Positions 16,193 through 23,691 of a stretch of DNA of 31,991 bases are shown piece by piece. The notes under the pieces are model-generated. The model was given only the letters and a program-made list of their open reading frames with translations. It was not told where the DNA came from and made no database searches. This DNA comes from JASSUD01 sp031963225. Lineage in GTDB: Bacteria > Pseudomonadota > Gammaproteobacteria > Burkholderiales > Burkholderiaceae. Location: contig JASSUD010000029.1 in NCBI GenBank assembly GCA_031963225.1, positions 1-31,991 on the forward strand, written 5' to 3'. Position 1 is the stretch's first letter. The number at the start of each line of letters is the position of its first letter. The position numbers were made by a program, and so were the translations under genes.

Positions 16193-17524
16193 TTACCATT
16201 CGATCTTGACCCAGCCTGGTGCGCCATTTCCGCCCACCCCACCACGCTTAGAAGCATGGTGATATGCTGCACCCGCACCGCCGCCACCACTCCCATACCC
16301 ACTTCCTGCAAGGCCATTTTGTGCAGACGTGCCCATAATAGAAGCACGCCCAGCCCCTCCGCCGCCGCCAAATGGAGAAGATCCGCCTGAGCCCCCATTG
16401 CCTGCAAAAGCGCCATCTCCGCCAAAACTGCCACTTGGCCAACCTTTTCCGGCATTCCCGCCTGCACCACTACGTACATTGCCAGGCGTATTAATCATGG
16501 CCCCAGTAGATCCGCCTTCAGCACCTGACAGTCTCAATAGGGAGCCTATTTGGGTATCGCCTCCTGGTGTACCATTGGTTAAGTGGTGTGCGCTCTTTGC
16601 TTCCTCCACAAATACACCTGCTGAACCCCCTTTGCCGCCTTTGCCAATCACAATAGGCAGCCTATCGCCTGGTTTAACGGTATAGCGTTTGCACAGCACA
16701 CTTTCTCCTGCACCACCGCCTCCACCGCCCCCTCCGCCATATCCCCCTGTTTCAACATTGCTGGTAGCACCCCCTCCACCGCCGCCACCTCCCCCTGCAC
16801 AAGCAGAAATCCACAAACGGGTGACGCCTTCTGGGACCGTAAACGTATCGTTTTCGGTAAAAACCGCCCATTGCGCATGCGCAAAAGCATGGCCTTGTAC
16901 AAAAGCCGTGGTGGCTAAGCGGTTACTGCTATCTTCTTCAGGTGGTGTAGGAGCAGTTGGGGTACCCATAAAATGAGGACTTTTGAGTAGCGCATAGTCT
17001 TTTATGGTTTCAACGACCGCCTGTACAGAATCATCCACATGTTTGCGTGTAGCCAGCACCACACCGGGATCAACGATCAGCTGCACCGCCTTTGTACTCG
17101 ATACGGCTAAAATCAGGCGCACTACCATCGTACGGCCGGAGCCTTCTGCCAATTTAGGTTTATAGCTCGGTGGGCAACTTGCTACTGCGCACAGATCCCC
17201 TGCATCGTCATACAGGCCTATTTCACGTATCCACCATCCTCCTTCGTCTTCAGGAAGAATTTGCTCTACAACAATTTGATGGGTATTTTTAGGGTCCTGA
17301 GGATCTTCAAAAAGCCTATTGATGGGCGCACGTCGGCATTCATGAATCAGTGCAGTTTGATCAGGGGTAGGTATCGGAATAGCGTCGGGGCCTTTACCCA
17401 CACCATCTCCCACCCCTATATCAGTTAACTTCAGCGTGGTGCCTTGTGCAATCGCCTGGGATAGTTTGGCCTCGCCAATACGAGTCAGAATCGCAAAATA
17501 CGGAGTGCCCATCAGCGTGCTCAT
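16193..17524 (-). CDS. H: Tail fibre protein (gpH-like) with glycine-rich tip
   Basis: This 443-residue protein binds the host receptor. The first 170 residues are the P2 gpH baseplate-attachment domain (YFAILTRIGEAKLSQAIAQG, EGGWWIREIGLYDDAGDLCA). One fibre-shaft repeat follows (SPHFMGTPTAPTPP, then SNRLATTAFVQGH, about 183-213). From about 228 on the chain is extremely glycine rich, with two runs of nine glycines and many GGxGG blocks, ending APGWVKIEW. Glycine-rich tips that pack as polyglycine-II sheets are known from phage adhesins. The protein is shorter than P2 H (669 residues), and no gpG chaperone gene follows. The start overlaps the I stop (ATGA). Confidence 0.9.
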   Translation of the reverse strand: MSTLMGTPYFAILTRIGEAKLSQAIAQGTTLKLTDIGVGDGVGKGPDAIPIPTPDQTALIHECRRAPINRLFEDPQDPKNTHQIVVEQILPEDEGGWWIREIGLYDDAGDLCAVASCPPSYKPKLAEGSGRTMVVRLILAVSSTKAVQLIVDPGVVLATRKHVDDSVQAVVETIKDYALLKSPHFMGTPTAPTPPEEDSSNRLATTAFVQGHAFAHAQWAVFTENDTFTVPEGVTRLWISACAGGGGGGGGGATSNVETGGYGGGGGGGGGAGESVLCKRYTVKPGDRLPIVIGKGGKGGSAGVFVEEAKSAHHLTNGTPGGDTQIGSLLRLSGAEGGSTGAMINTPGNVRSGAGGNAGKGWPSGSFGGDGAFAGNGGSGGSSPFGGGGGAGRASIMGTSAQNGLAGSGYGSGGGGAGAAYHHASKRGGVGGNGAPGWVKIEW

Positions 17525-18237
17525 ACAGGTACCTGAGTATGTAAATACAGCATATCTATGGTATGAAGCGCAGCGCGTCCTAGCATGACGCCCCCACTTG
17601 TTACAACTTCAGCGGCATCGGGAAAAATGCTCAATGTCTCGCCAACATACGTAGTAGAGCGCGCTTGTAATGCTCCCTCACACCGTATTTCTGCGCGCAT
17701 CCACGGATAGATCGTTAAGACGTCACCATCACACTGTGCAGCAGCCATAGAGATGGCCGCAGCGCCGGTAGTCAACCCCATAGCCAGCCCTATCACATGG
17801 CGACTGACCGGTTTGACATCCTCTATCAAGCGCTCGATTTCTTGTAACTGTGCATCGCTTAATCCTGCATCGGTAGGGAGGTGTACGTGTAATCGAAAGG
17901 TGCCAGCAGGATCATGCGGTTGCCTCTCCCACCATTGCGTGACGCTGATCTGATAGCCCAGTGGCTCCAACACTTGGCGTAGCGCACTGACGGTTCCTTT
18001 GCGCTGATGCAGCATAAAAGACGTGCGTATGGCCTGACGTTTAATGTTTTCAGGCGCATCGACTTGCCAGCGCTCTACCGATAAGGTCCAAGCCAGATAT
18101 GGCAATAGCACTACTGGGCACGTGGCTGGGTTCCATAATGGGCGAATGGGGCCATCTAAATCTGTAAGTGCGGCACCCACTTGCGCAAGACGGTGTTCTA
18201 GAAAAGTGCTGTTTGGAGGAAGTAAAGAGCGCGTCAT
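17521..18237 (-). CDS. I: Baseplate/tail protein gpI
   Basis: This 238-residue P2 gpI homologue is a baseplate wedge component. The start SLLPPNSTFLEHRLAQVGAA, the LWNPATCPVVLLPYLAWTLS segment and WQVDAPENIKRQAI are diagnostic. Its ATG overlaps the J stop by 1 nt (TAATG) and its stop overlaps the H start by 4 nt. Confidence 0.95.
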   Translation of the reverse strand: MTRSLLPPNSTFLEHRLAQVGAALTDLDGPIRPLWNPATCPVVLLPYLAWTLSVERWQVDAPENIKRQAIRTSFMLHQRKGTVSALRQVLEPLGYQISVTQWWERQPHDPAGTFRLHVHLPTDAGLSDAQLQEIERLIEDVKPVSRHVIGLAMGLTTGAAAISMAAAQCDGDVLTIYPWMRAEIRCEGALQARSTTYVGETLSIFPDAAEVVTSGGVMLGRAALHTIDMLYLHTQVPV

Positions 18238-19154
18238 TACCGCTCCTCCTGGGCAATATCGAGCTGTACGGCGGTACAGAAAGCGGCTTCAGCTGGTGTG
18301 AGCGAATGATCCGTTTCTGGAGCATGCAGAATAACGTTTTGCACGCCTTCGCCATGCAATGCAGCAAAAAGCGCAGAGCGGTGAATAGATGCGCCTAATC
18401 GGTGTTGACGCGCAATATAATTTTGTAAGCGGTCCCGTGCGGCTTGAAGAATCGGTTCCGATTCGGGGCCAGGGTGTACATACAGCGTGGCTTTGACCGT
18501 GTACGGAATAATCTGTGCGGATTGCACAATGACTCTATCGCCCAGAGGGCGTACCGTTTCCTCATTTACAGCAAGGCGTACCTTTTCTAAAAGATCTGCA
18601 GAAGCGGTGCCATCTCCTTCATGGGCCAGCACGGTGATGACCACCGTAGCCGGGCTGGGGCTGATTGCACTTGCATCCGCCACCTGCCCATCTGCTGCGC
18701 GAGCATGCATCACATAGGCGGTCCTTGGACCGGCAGTAGAGAGTTGTTCAAAAGCATTTTGTGCACGCTCACGTAGTGCGGCATCAGATTCATAAAGTGG
18801 TTCAACTGGAGGAACCGCGCTTGGATTGCCCGGTTGGATAGTGAGGCGCTGAACATTGAGCAATGCCGCCACATTATCCAGATCGGCTCCTTGCGCGTAG
18901 GGCAACATCACCGCTTGAGCCGCTTCATTAATCCGTTGGCGTAATAACAGCTCGCGATAGGCATTTTCTTGCAATAGCATTACCAGCGGTTCAGACTCCA
19001 GCGCCAAGGTTGCAACCAACTCCGCGCGTTGCTCTTCCGGATAGAGCGCAATTAATGCGGCTTTGCGTTGCGTAAAAATCTGCTCAAAATCCAAGGATTC
19101 AATGACGGTAGGTGCAGGCAGCTTAGACAGATCAATAGCAATAGACGTACTCAT
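18237..19154 (-). CDS. J: Baseplate assembly protein gpJ
   Basis: This 305-residue baseplate wedge protein carries the P2 gpJ signatures IDLSKLPAPTVIESLDFEQI, ENAYRELLLRQRINEAAQAV and AQGADLDNVAALLNVQR. Its ATG directly follows the W stop (TAG-ATG), with a GAAGGGG ribosome site in the end of W. Confidence 0.96.
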   Translation of the reverse strand: MSTSIAIDLSKLPAPTVIESLDFEQIFTQRKAALIALYPEEQRAELVATLALESEPLVMLLQENAYRELLLRQRINEAAQAVMLPYAQGADLDNVAALLNVQRLTIQPGNPSAVPPVEPLYESDAALRERAQNAFEQLSTAGPRTAYVMHARAADGQVADASAISPSPATVVITVLAHEGDGTASADLLEKVRLAVNEETVRPLGDRVIVQSAQIIPYTVKATLYVHPGPESEPILQAARDRLQNYIARQHRLGASIHRSALFAALHGEGVQNVILHAPETDHSLTPAEAAFCTAVQLDIAQEER

Positions 19155-19496
19155 CTAGCCCCCTTCCGTGAATGGAATCTGGGCGTGTACTGCTTCACCG
19201 GTGCTTAAAACGGTGCCCGTAATCTCAAGGATGGCAGTCCCTGACGAGGCGATAAGTTGTACTTGAGAAAGCGTGAGACGCGGCTCAAAACGTGTCAATG
19301 CCCCTGCCACAGCAGCATAGAGCTGTACTTGCACTGAAGTATTATTGGGTGCATCGACCAAATTGCAGAGATTGCTTCCAAAACCCCGCCGCATCACACG
19401 AGAACCCAGAGGCGTCGTCAGAATTTTAGCGATGCTGTAATGCACATGCGCCAACCCACTTAACGTGCGACCTGTAATAGGATGCATCCCCCTCAT
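19155..19496 (-). CDS. W: Baseplate assembly protein gpW (gp25-like lysozyme family)
   Basis: This 113-residue protein shows the gp25-like pattern: SIAKILTTPLGSRVMRRGFG, then VQLYAAVAGALTRFEPRLTL. It joins the wedge subunits at the sheath-initiating ring. It starts within the V stop as ATGA. Confidence 0.95.
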   Translation of the reverse strand: MRGMHPITGRTLSGLAHVHYSIAKILTTPLGSRVMRRGFGSNLCNLVDAPNNTSVQVQLYAAVAGALTRFEPRLTLSQVQLIASSGTAILEITGTVLSTGEAVHAQIPFTEGG

Positions 19497-20020
19497 TGCG
19501 GACCTCTCGTTTTACTATCGCCCGATCGCACACCACCGTGTTGATGGGTATGCAGAGTTATGCCGTTTGAAGATAAGTCTCCCCCTGATTGCGTCAGAGA
19601 TCCTTCTACCGTGACCTGACCTTTGAGAGAAATCGTAGAGGCTTCAATACGGACATGCTGTAAACCAGTGGCGGATAACGTCCCCGTACCGCTGTGATAA
19701 CTGAGGCACGCGCCATCTGGATAACAAATCGTGTGCAGTGCAGGATCTGTGCTCGGTGCAGGATGAGTTTTGGAATACAGACCGCATAAAACGATACCTG
19801 CGGTTAATTCACCTTCTGGGCACAGTAGCAGGACCGGTTCACTAATAGTGGGCGCATGCCACGAGCGCGTGCTCCCTGCAAAAGGCGTGAGCCAAGCTAA
19901 CCAATTTGTTATGAGTTCACCCGTTTGAACACGGCATTGCGCTTTAGCATGATCGATCTCTGCAATCGTGCCAAAGCGAATAAGGTTCAATACAAGGCGG
20001 TAGAGGTGAGCGGTATACAT
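19493..20020 (-). CDS. V: Baseplate spike protein gpV
   Basis: This membrane-piercing spike is about 175 residues. An OB-fold domain (FGTIAEIDHAKAQCRVQTG, NWLAWLTPFAGSTRSW, PTISEPVLLLCPEGEL) is followed by a beta-helix stem and the tip motif LHTHQHGG, whose histidines bind iron in P2 gpV. The start is uncertain: the ATG at 20020 best matches the P2 N-terminus, while 20029 and a TTG at 20059 are also in frame and no clear ribosome site is seen. It opens the V-W-J-I-H run and follows the accessory block. Confidence 0.9.
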   Translation of the reverse strand: MYTAHLYRLVLNLIRFGTIAEIDHAKAQCRVQTGELITNWLAWLTPFAGSTRSWHAPTISEPVLLLCPEGELTAGIVLCGLYSKTHPAPSTDPALHTICYPDGACLSYHSGTGTLSATGLQHVRIEASTISLKGQVTVEGSLTQSGGDLSSNGITLHTHQHGGVRSGDSKTRGPQ

Positions 20021-20216
20021 GCGCTGCATGGTGCAGCAGGTAATCGCAAAATGCAGCAATGAGAGTATCTAGATCACGCTACTAGACTAAAAAGTGGAAA
20101 GGTTTGCTTTAAATAGCGTCAAAAAGCGTGCGAGCATAGTTAGATACCTGCTTTTGAAAGATGCGCTTGGCTTCATCTGCACAGATCAGCATCCGTGCTT
20201 CTTCGGTTATTTCAGC

Positions 20217-20396
20217 TCAGTCTTCCTTTGCTTCTGCAAGGGTGTTTTTTATATTTTGAATAGAAGCGTGCAAAGAAGAGGTAAGCGGCAGGATGTGGCC
20301 CTGGTTCATCATGTCTTGAGCTTGCTCTAACTCCATAGAGAAGGCGTGCCGGAATCTCTCTAGGTTTTCTATTTCTTCTGGAGTTAATGCGCTCAT
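20217..20396 (-). CDS. Small helical protein, 59 residues, with in-frame extension after TGA
   Basis: Not recognised. The ATG at 20396 has AAAGGG 6 nt upstream. The product is charged and helical (TPEEIENLERF, SMELEQAQDMM, IQNIKNTLAEAKED). After TGA at 20217-20219 the same frame stays open for another 35 codons to TAA at 20109-20111. The extra part also looks like a helical protein end (AEITEEARMLICADEAKRIF). This suggests a 95-residue gene with a nonsense change, a readthrough product or a restart at an internal ATG. The gene falls between the spike gene and the second membrane-hairpin gene. Confidence 0.5.
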   Translation of the reverse strand: MSALTPEEIENLERFRHAFSMELEQAQDMMNQGHILPLTSSLHASIQNIKNTLAEAKED

Positions 20397-20562
20397 AAGG
20401 TGCCCTTTGTTAAAAGATTTTTTTATTCAAGGGGCAAATCGTATGCGCTATAGGTTAGGCTGCACAATATGCAATACGCCTGATGGCGTAAAGCTTTTGC
20501 AGTAGATGTATCGAGAGGTAGATGAAATAGATCCTAAATCTTATGAACATATGAAATACCCA
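20397..20562. other. Non-coding stretch before terminator
   Basis: I see no gene or repeat here. It probably contains the promoter of the small helical gene and of the V operon, but no convincing -35/-10 pair or TGT-N12-ACA Ogr site was found by eye. Confidence 0.3.
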
Positions 20563-20600
20563 TAAAAAAAGCCCTCTTATTTTTTAAAAGGGCATTTTTA
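20563..20600. terminator. Bidirectional rho-independent terminator
   Basis: GCCCT (20571-20575) pairs with AGGGC (20588-20592), flanked by an A-run on the left and a T-run on the right. It lies just past the stop of the 385-aa gene (minus strand). Confidence 0.7.
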
Positions 20601-20651
20601 TGGGTCAGGTTAACCTGAATTTAATTTACTGTTTGGCATAGCGAATTATTT

Positions 20652-21809
20652 TTATGCGTTTTTATTTATATTATTCATAGCAGCAGCTAGATTGGCTATT
20701 ACCTCATCTTTTGCAGCCAGCCGTCGCTCAAGTTCAGCAATTCTTCTATCTTTTTCAGCTAACAATTCAGGACTAGCTGACTCAGAACGAGAAGCTAGCA
20801 AGCGGTCAATCTTCTCACTAACTTCATTCGTTGCGGCATAAGTGATAGAGCTAGCTCGGAGTGCGTTTTCTATACCTTTGTCCAATTTGTCCAGTTTTAC
20901 AGAGTCCATTTTCTTTTTAAATTCCTTATGAGCAGAACGTATTGTCTCGTGGCACCGTATTAATTGCCGTGTACTGGAAGAAGCTTTTTCTGCACAAGCA
21001 TTTTTGTAATCAGGCCACTTTATTATGAGACCGAAAATAGTACCTACTACCCAGGCAGAAGTTGCAAGAGCCTGTGGTAGCACGGCCGTCATAGAGAACA
21101 ATCCTAGACTTCCCAGAATATACCAAATTAAGCCCATAAAAGGGGCGACTAGCCCCGCAACAAATAAAACTCCTAAAAATGCTTTCGCAGGGCTGGGTAA
21201 GCTTTTTTGAAGCTTGGCTATCTCAACTACGATGTTCTCTATCAATGGCTCTAGAGAACTAATATCTTGAGCACTAATCGATTCTTTGGGATGCGCTACC
21301 AGCATTTGGATAATTTGGCATACGCTATCTACAATACGCAGTGCTTCGTTAACCCGTTCCTGCAAAAATGCACTATGCGTTTCTTTCGCAGCCTCGAGGC
21401 CAATGTTGGTAACGGGGTCAATCGGAGCCTTTACGTCTAAAGATGCTATCGTCTTACGTTCATTCTCGCAGATCTCTTTGAGCTTATTTAACCCGCCTTT
21501 GGGATTCGCTATTTTTGTGTAGTGCTCATTCGTAGCGCATATTATGCTCTCATACGTATTTAAAATTGTACGGGTACTCTGATTTTCTGTAAATGCGAAG
21601 CTAGTGCTAGTAGAGCAACCTGATGCGCTTGGATTGCCCAATTCATGACTATCATTGTCCGCTGTGCATAGCCCACTCTCATCAGCCATTCTCTGTTCGT
21701 AGCTAGGCTCAGCACGCTGCTTTCCTTTGCCCGTATAGAGTGTAATAGTCGTCACCCCAGTAGGGATGCCTGAACTTGAAGAGGAAGCTGCGTTAATGGA
21801 TGGATTCAA
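20652..21809 (-). CDS. Unknown helical protein with hydrophobic hairpin and C-terminal coiled coil (385 aa)
   Basis: No family recognised. Residues 1-80 are Ser/Thr/Gly rich and probably disordered. About 80-205 are helical and charged. About 207-263 form a two-lobed hydrophobic region (KAFLGVLFVAGLVAPFMGL and SAWVVGTIFGLIIKWP) with a short turn between. The rest is helical and ends in a strong coiled coil (LLAEKDRRIAELERRLAAKD). No signal peptide is present. This shape resembles chlamydial Inc-type proteins and other effectors that insert a hairpin in host membranes, or subunits of two-part alpha-pore toxins of similar size. It shares layout and a G-x-I-x-G-L-x-I-K-like segment with the 348-aa protein upstream. 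GGGAG precedes ATG 21809, and it has its own promoter and terminator. Function is inference. Confidence 0.8.
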   Translation of the reverse strand: MNPSINAASSSSSGIPTGVTTITLYTGKGKQRAEPSYEQRMADESGLCTADNDSHELGNPSASGCSTSTSFAFTENQSTRTILNTYESIICATNEHYTKIANPKGGLNKLKEICENERKTIASLDVKAPIDPVTNIGLEAAKETHSAFLQERVNEALRIVDSVCQIIQMLVAHPKESISAQDISSLEPLIENIVVEIAKLQKSLPSPAKAFLGVLFVAGLVAPFMGLIWYILGSLGLFSMTAVLPQALATSAWVVGTIFGLIIKWPDYKNACAEKASSSTRQLIRCHETIRSAHKEFKKKMDSVKLDKLDKGIENALRASSITYAATNEVSEKIDRLLASRSESASPELLAEKDRRIAELERRLAAKDEVIANLAAAMNNINKNA

Positions 21810-21928
21810 AGCTTCTCCCGCTTTGCCTTTCTGTGGGGCAAAAAACTATGATGCTCGGATAATTTCTATTTATAAACATTAATGACATTTATCAGTAAAT
21901 ATCAATCTCATGTATACGTAAAAGACCT

Positions 21929-21957
21929 TATAAAATGCAGTAGGAAAGAAAATACAA
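21929..21957 (-). promoter_or_regulatory. Putative promoter of the 385-aa gene
   Basis: On the minus strand TTGTAT (21957-21952) and TTTATA (21934-21929) are 17 bp apart, in an AT-rich gap between the upstream terminator and ATG 21809. The leader would be about 115 nt. Confidence 0.4.
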
Positions 21958-21983
21958 ATTCAATGATAGATAGCCAAAAGGCT

Positions 21984-22011
21984 TAAAAAAAATGCCCCGC
22001 ATAGCGGGGCA
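21984..22011 (-). terminator. Strong rho-independent terminator of the 348-aa gene
   Basis: An 8-bp GC-rich stem (TGCCCCGC / GCGGGGCA, 3-nt loop) is followed by a run of eight or nine T on the minus strand. It starts 39 bp past the stop at 22050. Confidence 0.9.
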
Positions 22012-22049
22012 AACCTTCTGTTTAGCCATTCCTAACAGTGGTAAGAGCA

Positions 22050-23096
22050 CTAGGCAGGATTTTCTACTGGTGCGTGCTGATTTGTTGAAGGTTGGGCATG
22101 AGATTGCTTTTGCACCAGACTAATCAGCAACTCCATGCTTGCTTCAATTCTGGTGAAACGCTGTTCAATTTCATCAAATCGCTCTACAAGGCCATCTGCT
22201 TTTTTATTAAATTTAGCGATATTGCTGTCTCGCTCTGCGCGTATCGCTTTAATTTGATCGCCGAATAGCGTGGTTTTGCCCAATTCCATAAAATCCTCCA
22301 TCAACGAGTTGCAGATTTCCATAAATCTGACTCGATCTTCAGTGGTTACTTTTTCATTAAATGCATCAATACGGTTTTTAATTGCAAGGCCAAAGCCAAT
22401 AAAACTGCCGATAAAAGGCATATTTTTTGTTACCTCCGGCGAGAGCAGGCCTGACTGCGCTATCAACCCCCAACCAGTCAATATGACAGGACCAAAGAAT
22501 TCGCGTATTTCTTTCCAAATACGCGCCATAGGTCCTTCCGAGTCACTGGTTTCTTGGTCTGCAGCAGGTTTGAGCGTTACCTCTACCTTAATGGCTTCTA
22601 GCGCATCTAACGCCGTTTGTAGCTGATTGAGATGATCTGCCGTTTCGTGCTCACACATCGATTGCGCGGCTTCGGAGATAAGCGCAATTTGCTCTAGTCC
22701 TGCTTGGATGTGTTGCTGAATAGTGACTTTTTCGTCTTGGAGTATCCAGGCTTTGAACCAGTTTTGCTCCAAATCTACTAATGAGGCTTCCAGCTGAGCT
22801 TTGGCTTTTTCACAGGCCGTTATCAATTTGCTCCACTTCACCACCGGTTTAGATGCAGGATGCTCGATTGCACGGAACTGAGCGCTTTTTATATGCTGTT
22901 CTCTCTGTGTAATAAAAGCCTGCAGATATTCCGTTAAGGAGCTCTGCCTTACAGCAGCGGTAGCCGCTTCATACGTTGGAGGGGAAACCACTGGCTGACT
23001 TGCAGGTTCGCTGCCAATAAGATGCAATGTACCGATGAAATAAGGATCACTCTGTGGAGAGGTAAGTGGCAGATTTGTTGGATTTGTATTCAACAT
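22050..23096 (-). CDS. Unknown helical protein with central hydrophobic hairpin (348 aa)
   Basis: No family recognised. A Pro/Ser-rich start (about 1-45) is followed by long amphipathic helices (about 50-180). A moderately hydrophobic pair of segments spans about 205-250 (FFGPVILTGWGLIAQSGLL and MPFIGSFIGFGLAIKNRI). The C-terminal helical region (about 290-330) is a coiled coil with FDEIEQRFTRIEASMELLI. There is no signal peptide. Size and layout match the 385-aa protein, and the segment after the second hydrophobic stretch is similar (GFGLAIKNRIDAFNEK versus FGLIIKWPDYKNACAEK), so they may be divergent paralogues or partners. A strong GGGGGA ribosome site precedes ATG 23096. It lies 10 nt after a 48-codon ORF and is driven by the promoter at 23458-23485 through the C4-like leader. 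In P1 the antirepressor occupies this place. Confidence 0.8.
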   Translation of the reverse strand: MLNTNPTNLPLTSPQSDPYFIGTLHLIGSEPASQPVVSPPTYEAATAAVRQSSLTEYLQAFITQREQHIKSAQFRAIEHPASKPVVKWSKLITACEKAKAQLEASLVDLEQNWFKAWILQDEKVTIQQHIQAGLEQIALISEAAQSMCEHETADHLNQLQTALDALEAIKVEVTLKPAADQETSDSEGPMARIWKEIREFFGPVILTGWGLIAQSGLLSPEVTKNMPFIGSFIGFGLAIKNRIDAFNEKVTTEDRVRFMEICNSLMEDFMELGKTTLFGDQIKAIRAERDSNIAKFNKKADGLVERFDEIEQRFTRIEASMELLISLVQKQSHAQPSTNQHAPVENPA

Positions 23097-23106
23097 GTCG
23101 TCCCCC

Positions 23107-23253
23107 TTAAGCAGGAAATGCTAGGAGACTGACGAAAACCTGGCAATGCAGCATGGAGCGTGAAAGGGCCGCGTGCCAACAAGACTTAAGGTAAGGAGGA
23201 TGAAGAAAGGAGGAAAATTTTGGGGGCTCTGGGTGGGAATGGAGGACAGTCAT
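23107..23253 (-). CDS. Short leader ORF (48 aa) controlled by the C4-like RNA
   Basis: ATG 23253 has AGGAG 7 nt upstream. The peptide starts MTVLHSHPEPPKFSSF and ends VFVSLLAFPA; it has no recognised domain. In P1/P4-type loci the small ORF following the antisense RNA encodes a cell-division inhibitor (Icd, Kil or Ash types), but sequence similarity is not evident here. The stop is 10 nt before the ATG of the 348-aa gene, so translation of the two is probably linked. The ribosome site (23263-23270) is complementary to 23316-23323 of the same transcript. Confidence 0.55.
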   Translation of the reverse strand: MTVLHSHPEPPKFSSFLHPPYLKSCWHAALSRSMLHCQVFVSLLAFPA

Positions 23254-23270
23254 TGTGTTACTCCTGCTTG

Positions 23271-23451
23271 TGTGATTGGCATTTCTGCTCACCCTCTGTC
23301 AAAAGGGTGGCAGACCAAGCAGGGTTGACAGACCGTATCACACGAACGGCAAGCTCTTTCAAGCTTCCCCACCTGATCTGCCATAGAAGCAACACCAAGC
23401 GGGTGCGATTCGGGGCTGTCAAACCCCGACTACTGTGTTATCACAGTAGCG
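23271..23451 (-). ncRNA. C4-like antisense immunity RNA / structured leader
   Basis: The RNA read on the minus strand starts near 23451. Hairpin B: an 8-bp stem CTACTGTG/CACAGTAG with a 4-nt loop (23449-23430). Hairpin A: CGGGG/CCCCG with loop TTTGACAG (23428-23411). A free CTGTCAA segment (23331-23325) is complementary to that loop. CCTGCTTG (23323-23316) is complementary to CAAGCAGG at the ribosome site of the following ORF. Hairpin C: an 11-bp bulged stem with the same TTTGACAG loop (core stem 23309-23290). Reused loops and a segment complementary to a downstream ribosome site are how P1/P7 C4 RNA blocks icd-ant translation. The assignment to the C4 family is a structural inference. Confidence 0.6.
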
Positions 23452-23457
23452 AGTCTA

Positions 23458-23485
23458 ATATTACAAGCTTTTCAGATCTTGTCAA
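23458..23485 (-). promoter_or_regulatory. Near-consensus sigma-70 promoter for the C4-like transcript
   Basis: TTGACA (23485-23480) and TAATAT (23463-23458) are 16 bp apart on the minus strand. The start near 23451 falls just before hairpin B. The -35 is perfect and the -10 has five of six consensus bases. Confidence 0.85.
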
Positions 23486-23663
23486 ATAACTGCTACAAAA
23501 TTAATGCCCATACCCTAAAACTCTAAAAGCTTGCTTTCCCGCTTGGCTGGCCTTCTATTGGATCTGCCTGAGCATGTAAAAACTGCCTTTTCAAAAAACA
23601 TAAAAACAACTAGGCCTACTTCCCTTTAAAGATTAAAGCACTGCTTTTTATAGCATTACACTC
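23486..23663. other. AT-rich intergenic spacer between divergent accessory promoters
   Basis: This separates the leftward C4-type promoter from the rightward toxin-antitoxin promoter. I see no gene or strong repeat in it. Confidence 0.4.
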
Positions 23664-23691
23664 TTGCAAACTGTAATCTTAAGATTACAAT
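23664..23691 (+). promoter_or_regulatory. Toxin-antitoxin promoter with palindromic operator
   Basis: TTGCAA (23664-23669) and TACAAT (23686-23691) are 16 bp apart. An 18-bp perfect palindrome TGTAATCTTAAGATTACA (23672-23689) fills the spacer and overlaps the -10. That is the expected site for antitoxin autorepression. The start near 23698 would fall on the toxin ATGs, implying a leaderless or nearly leaderless message. Confidence 0.75.

Noticed and set aside
16138..16479. Upstream extension of the holin frame
   Set aside because: It runs through the fibre gene and then 55 bp of spacer; the ATG at 16137 gives the normal holin length with a ribosome site.
16329..16976. Proline-rich plus-strand frames opposite the fibre gene
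   Set aside because: These are mirror images of the glycine-rich coding repeats and carry no independent signals.
20217..20219. Selenocysteine codon reading of the in-frame TGA
   Set aside because: No stem-loop typical of a bacterial SECIS was seen just after it, and the gene is not a redox protein.
20094..20330. 78-codon plus-strand frame near the spike gene
   Set aside because: It is antisense to the 59-codon minus-strand ORF, which has the better ribosome site and composition.
23430..23449. SOS (LexA) box: CTGT...ACAG palindrome at the C4-type transcript start
   Set aside because: The half-sites are separated by 6 bp, not the 8 bp of the E. coli-type LexA box. The palindrome is better explained as the first hairpin of the leader, though another repressor could use it.
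23220..23489. 89-codon plus-strand frame across the leader region
   Set aside because: It is antisense to the strong leftward promoter and hairpins, has no good ribosome site, and its content follows from the structured RNA on the other strand.
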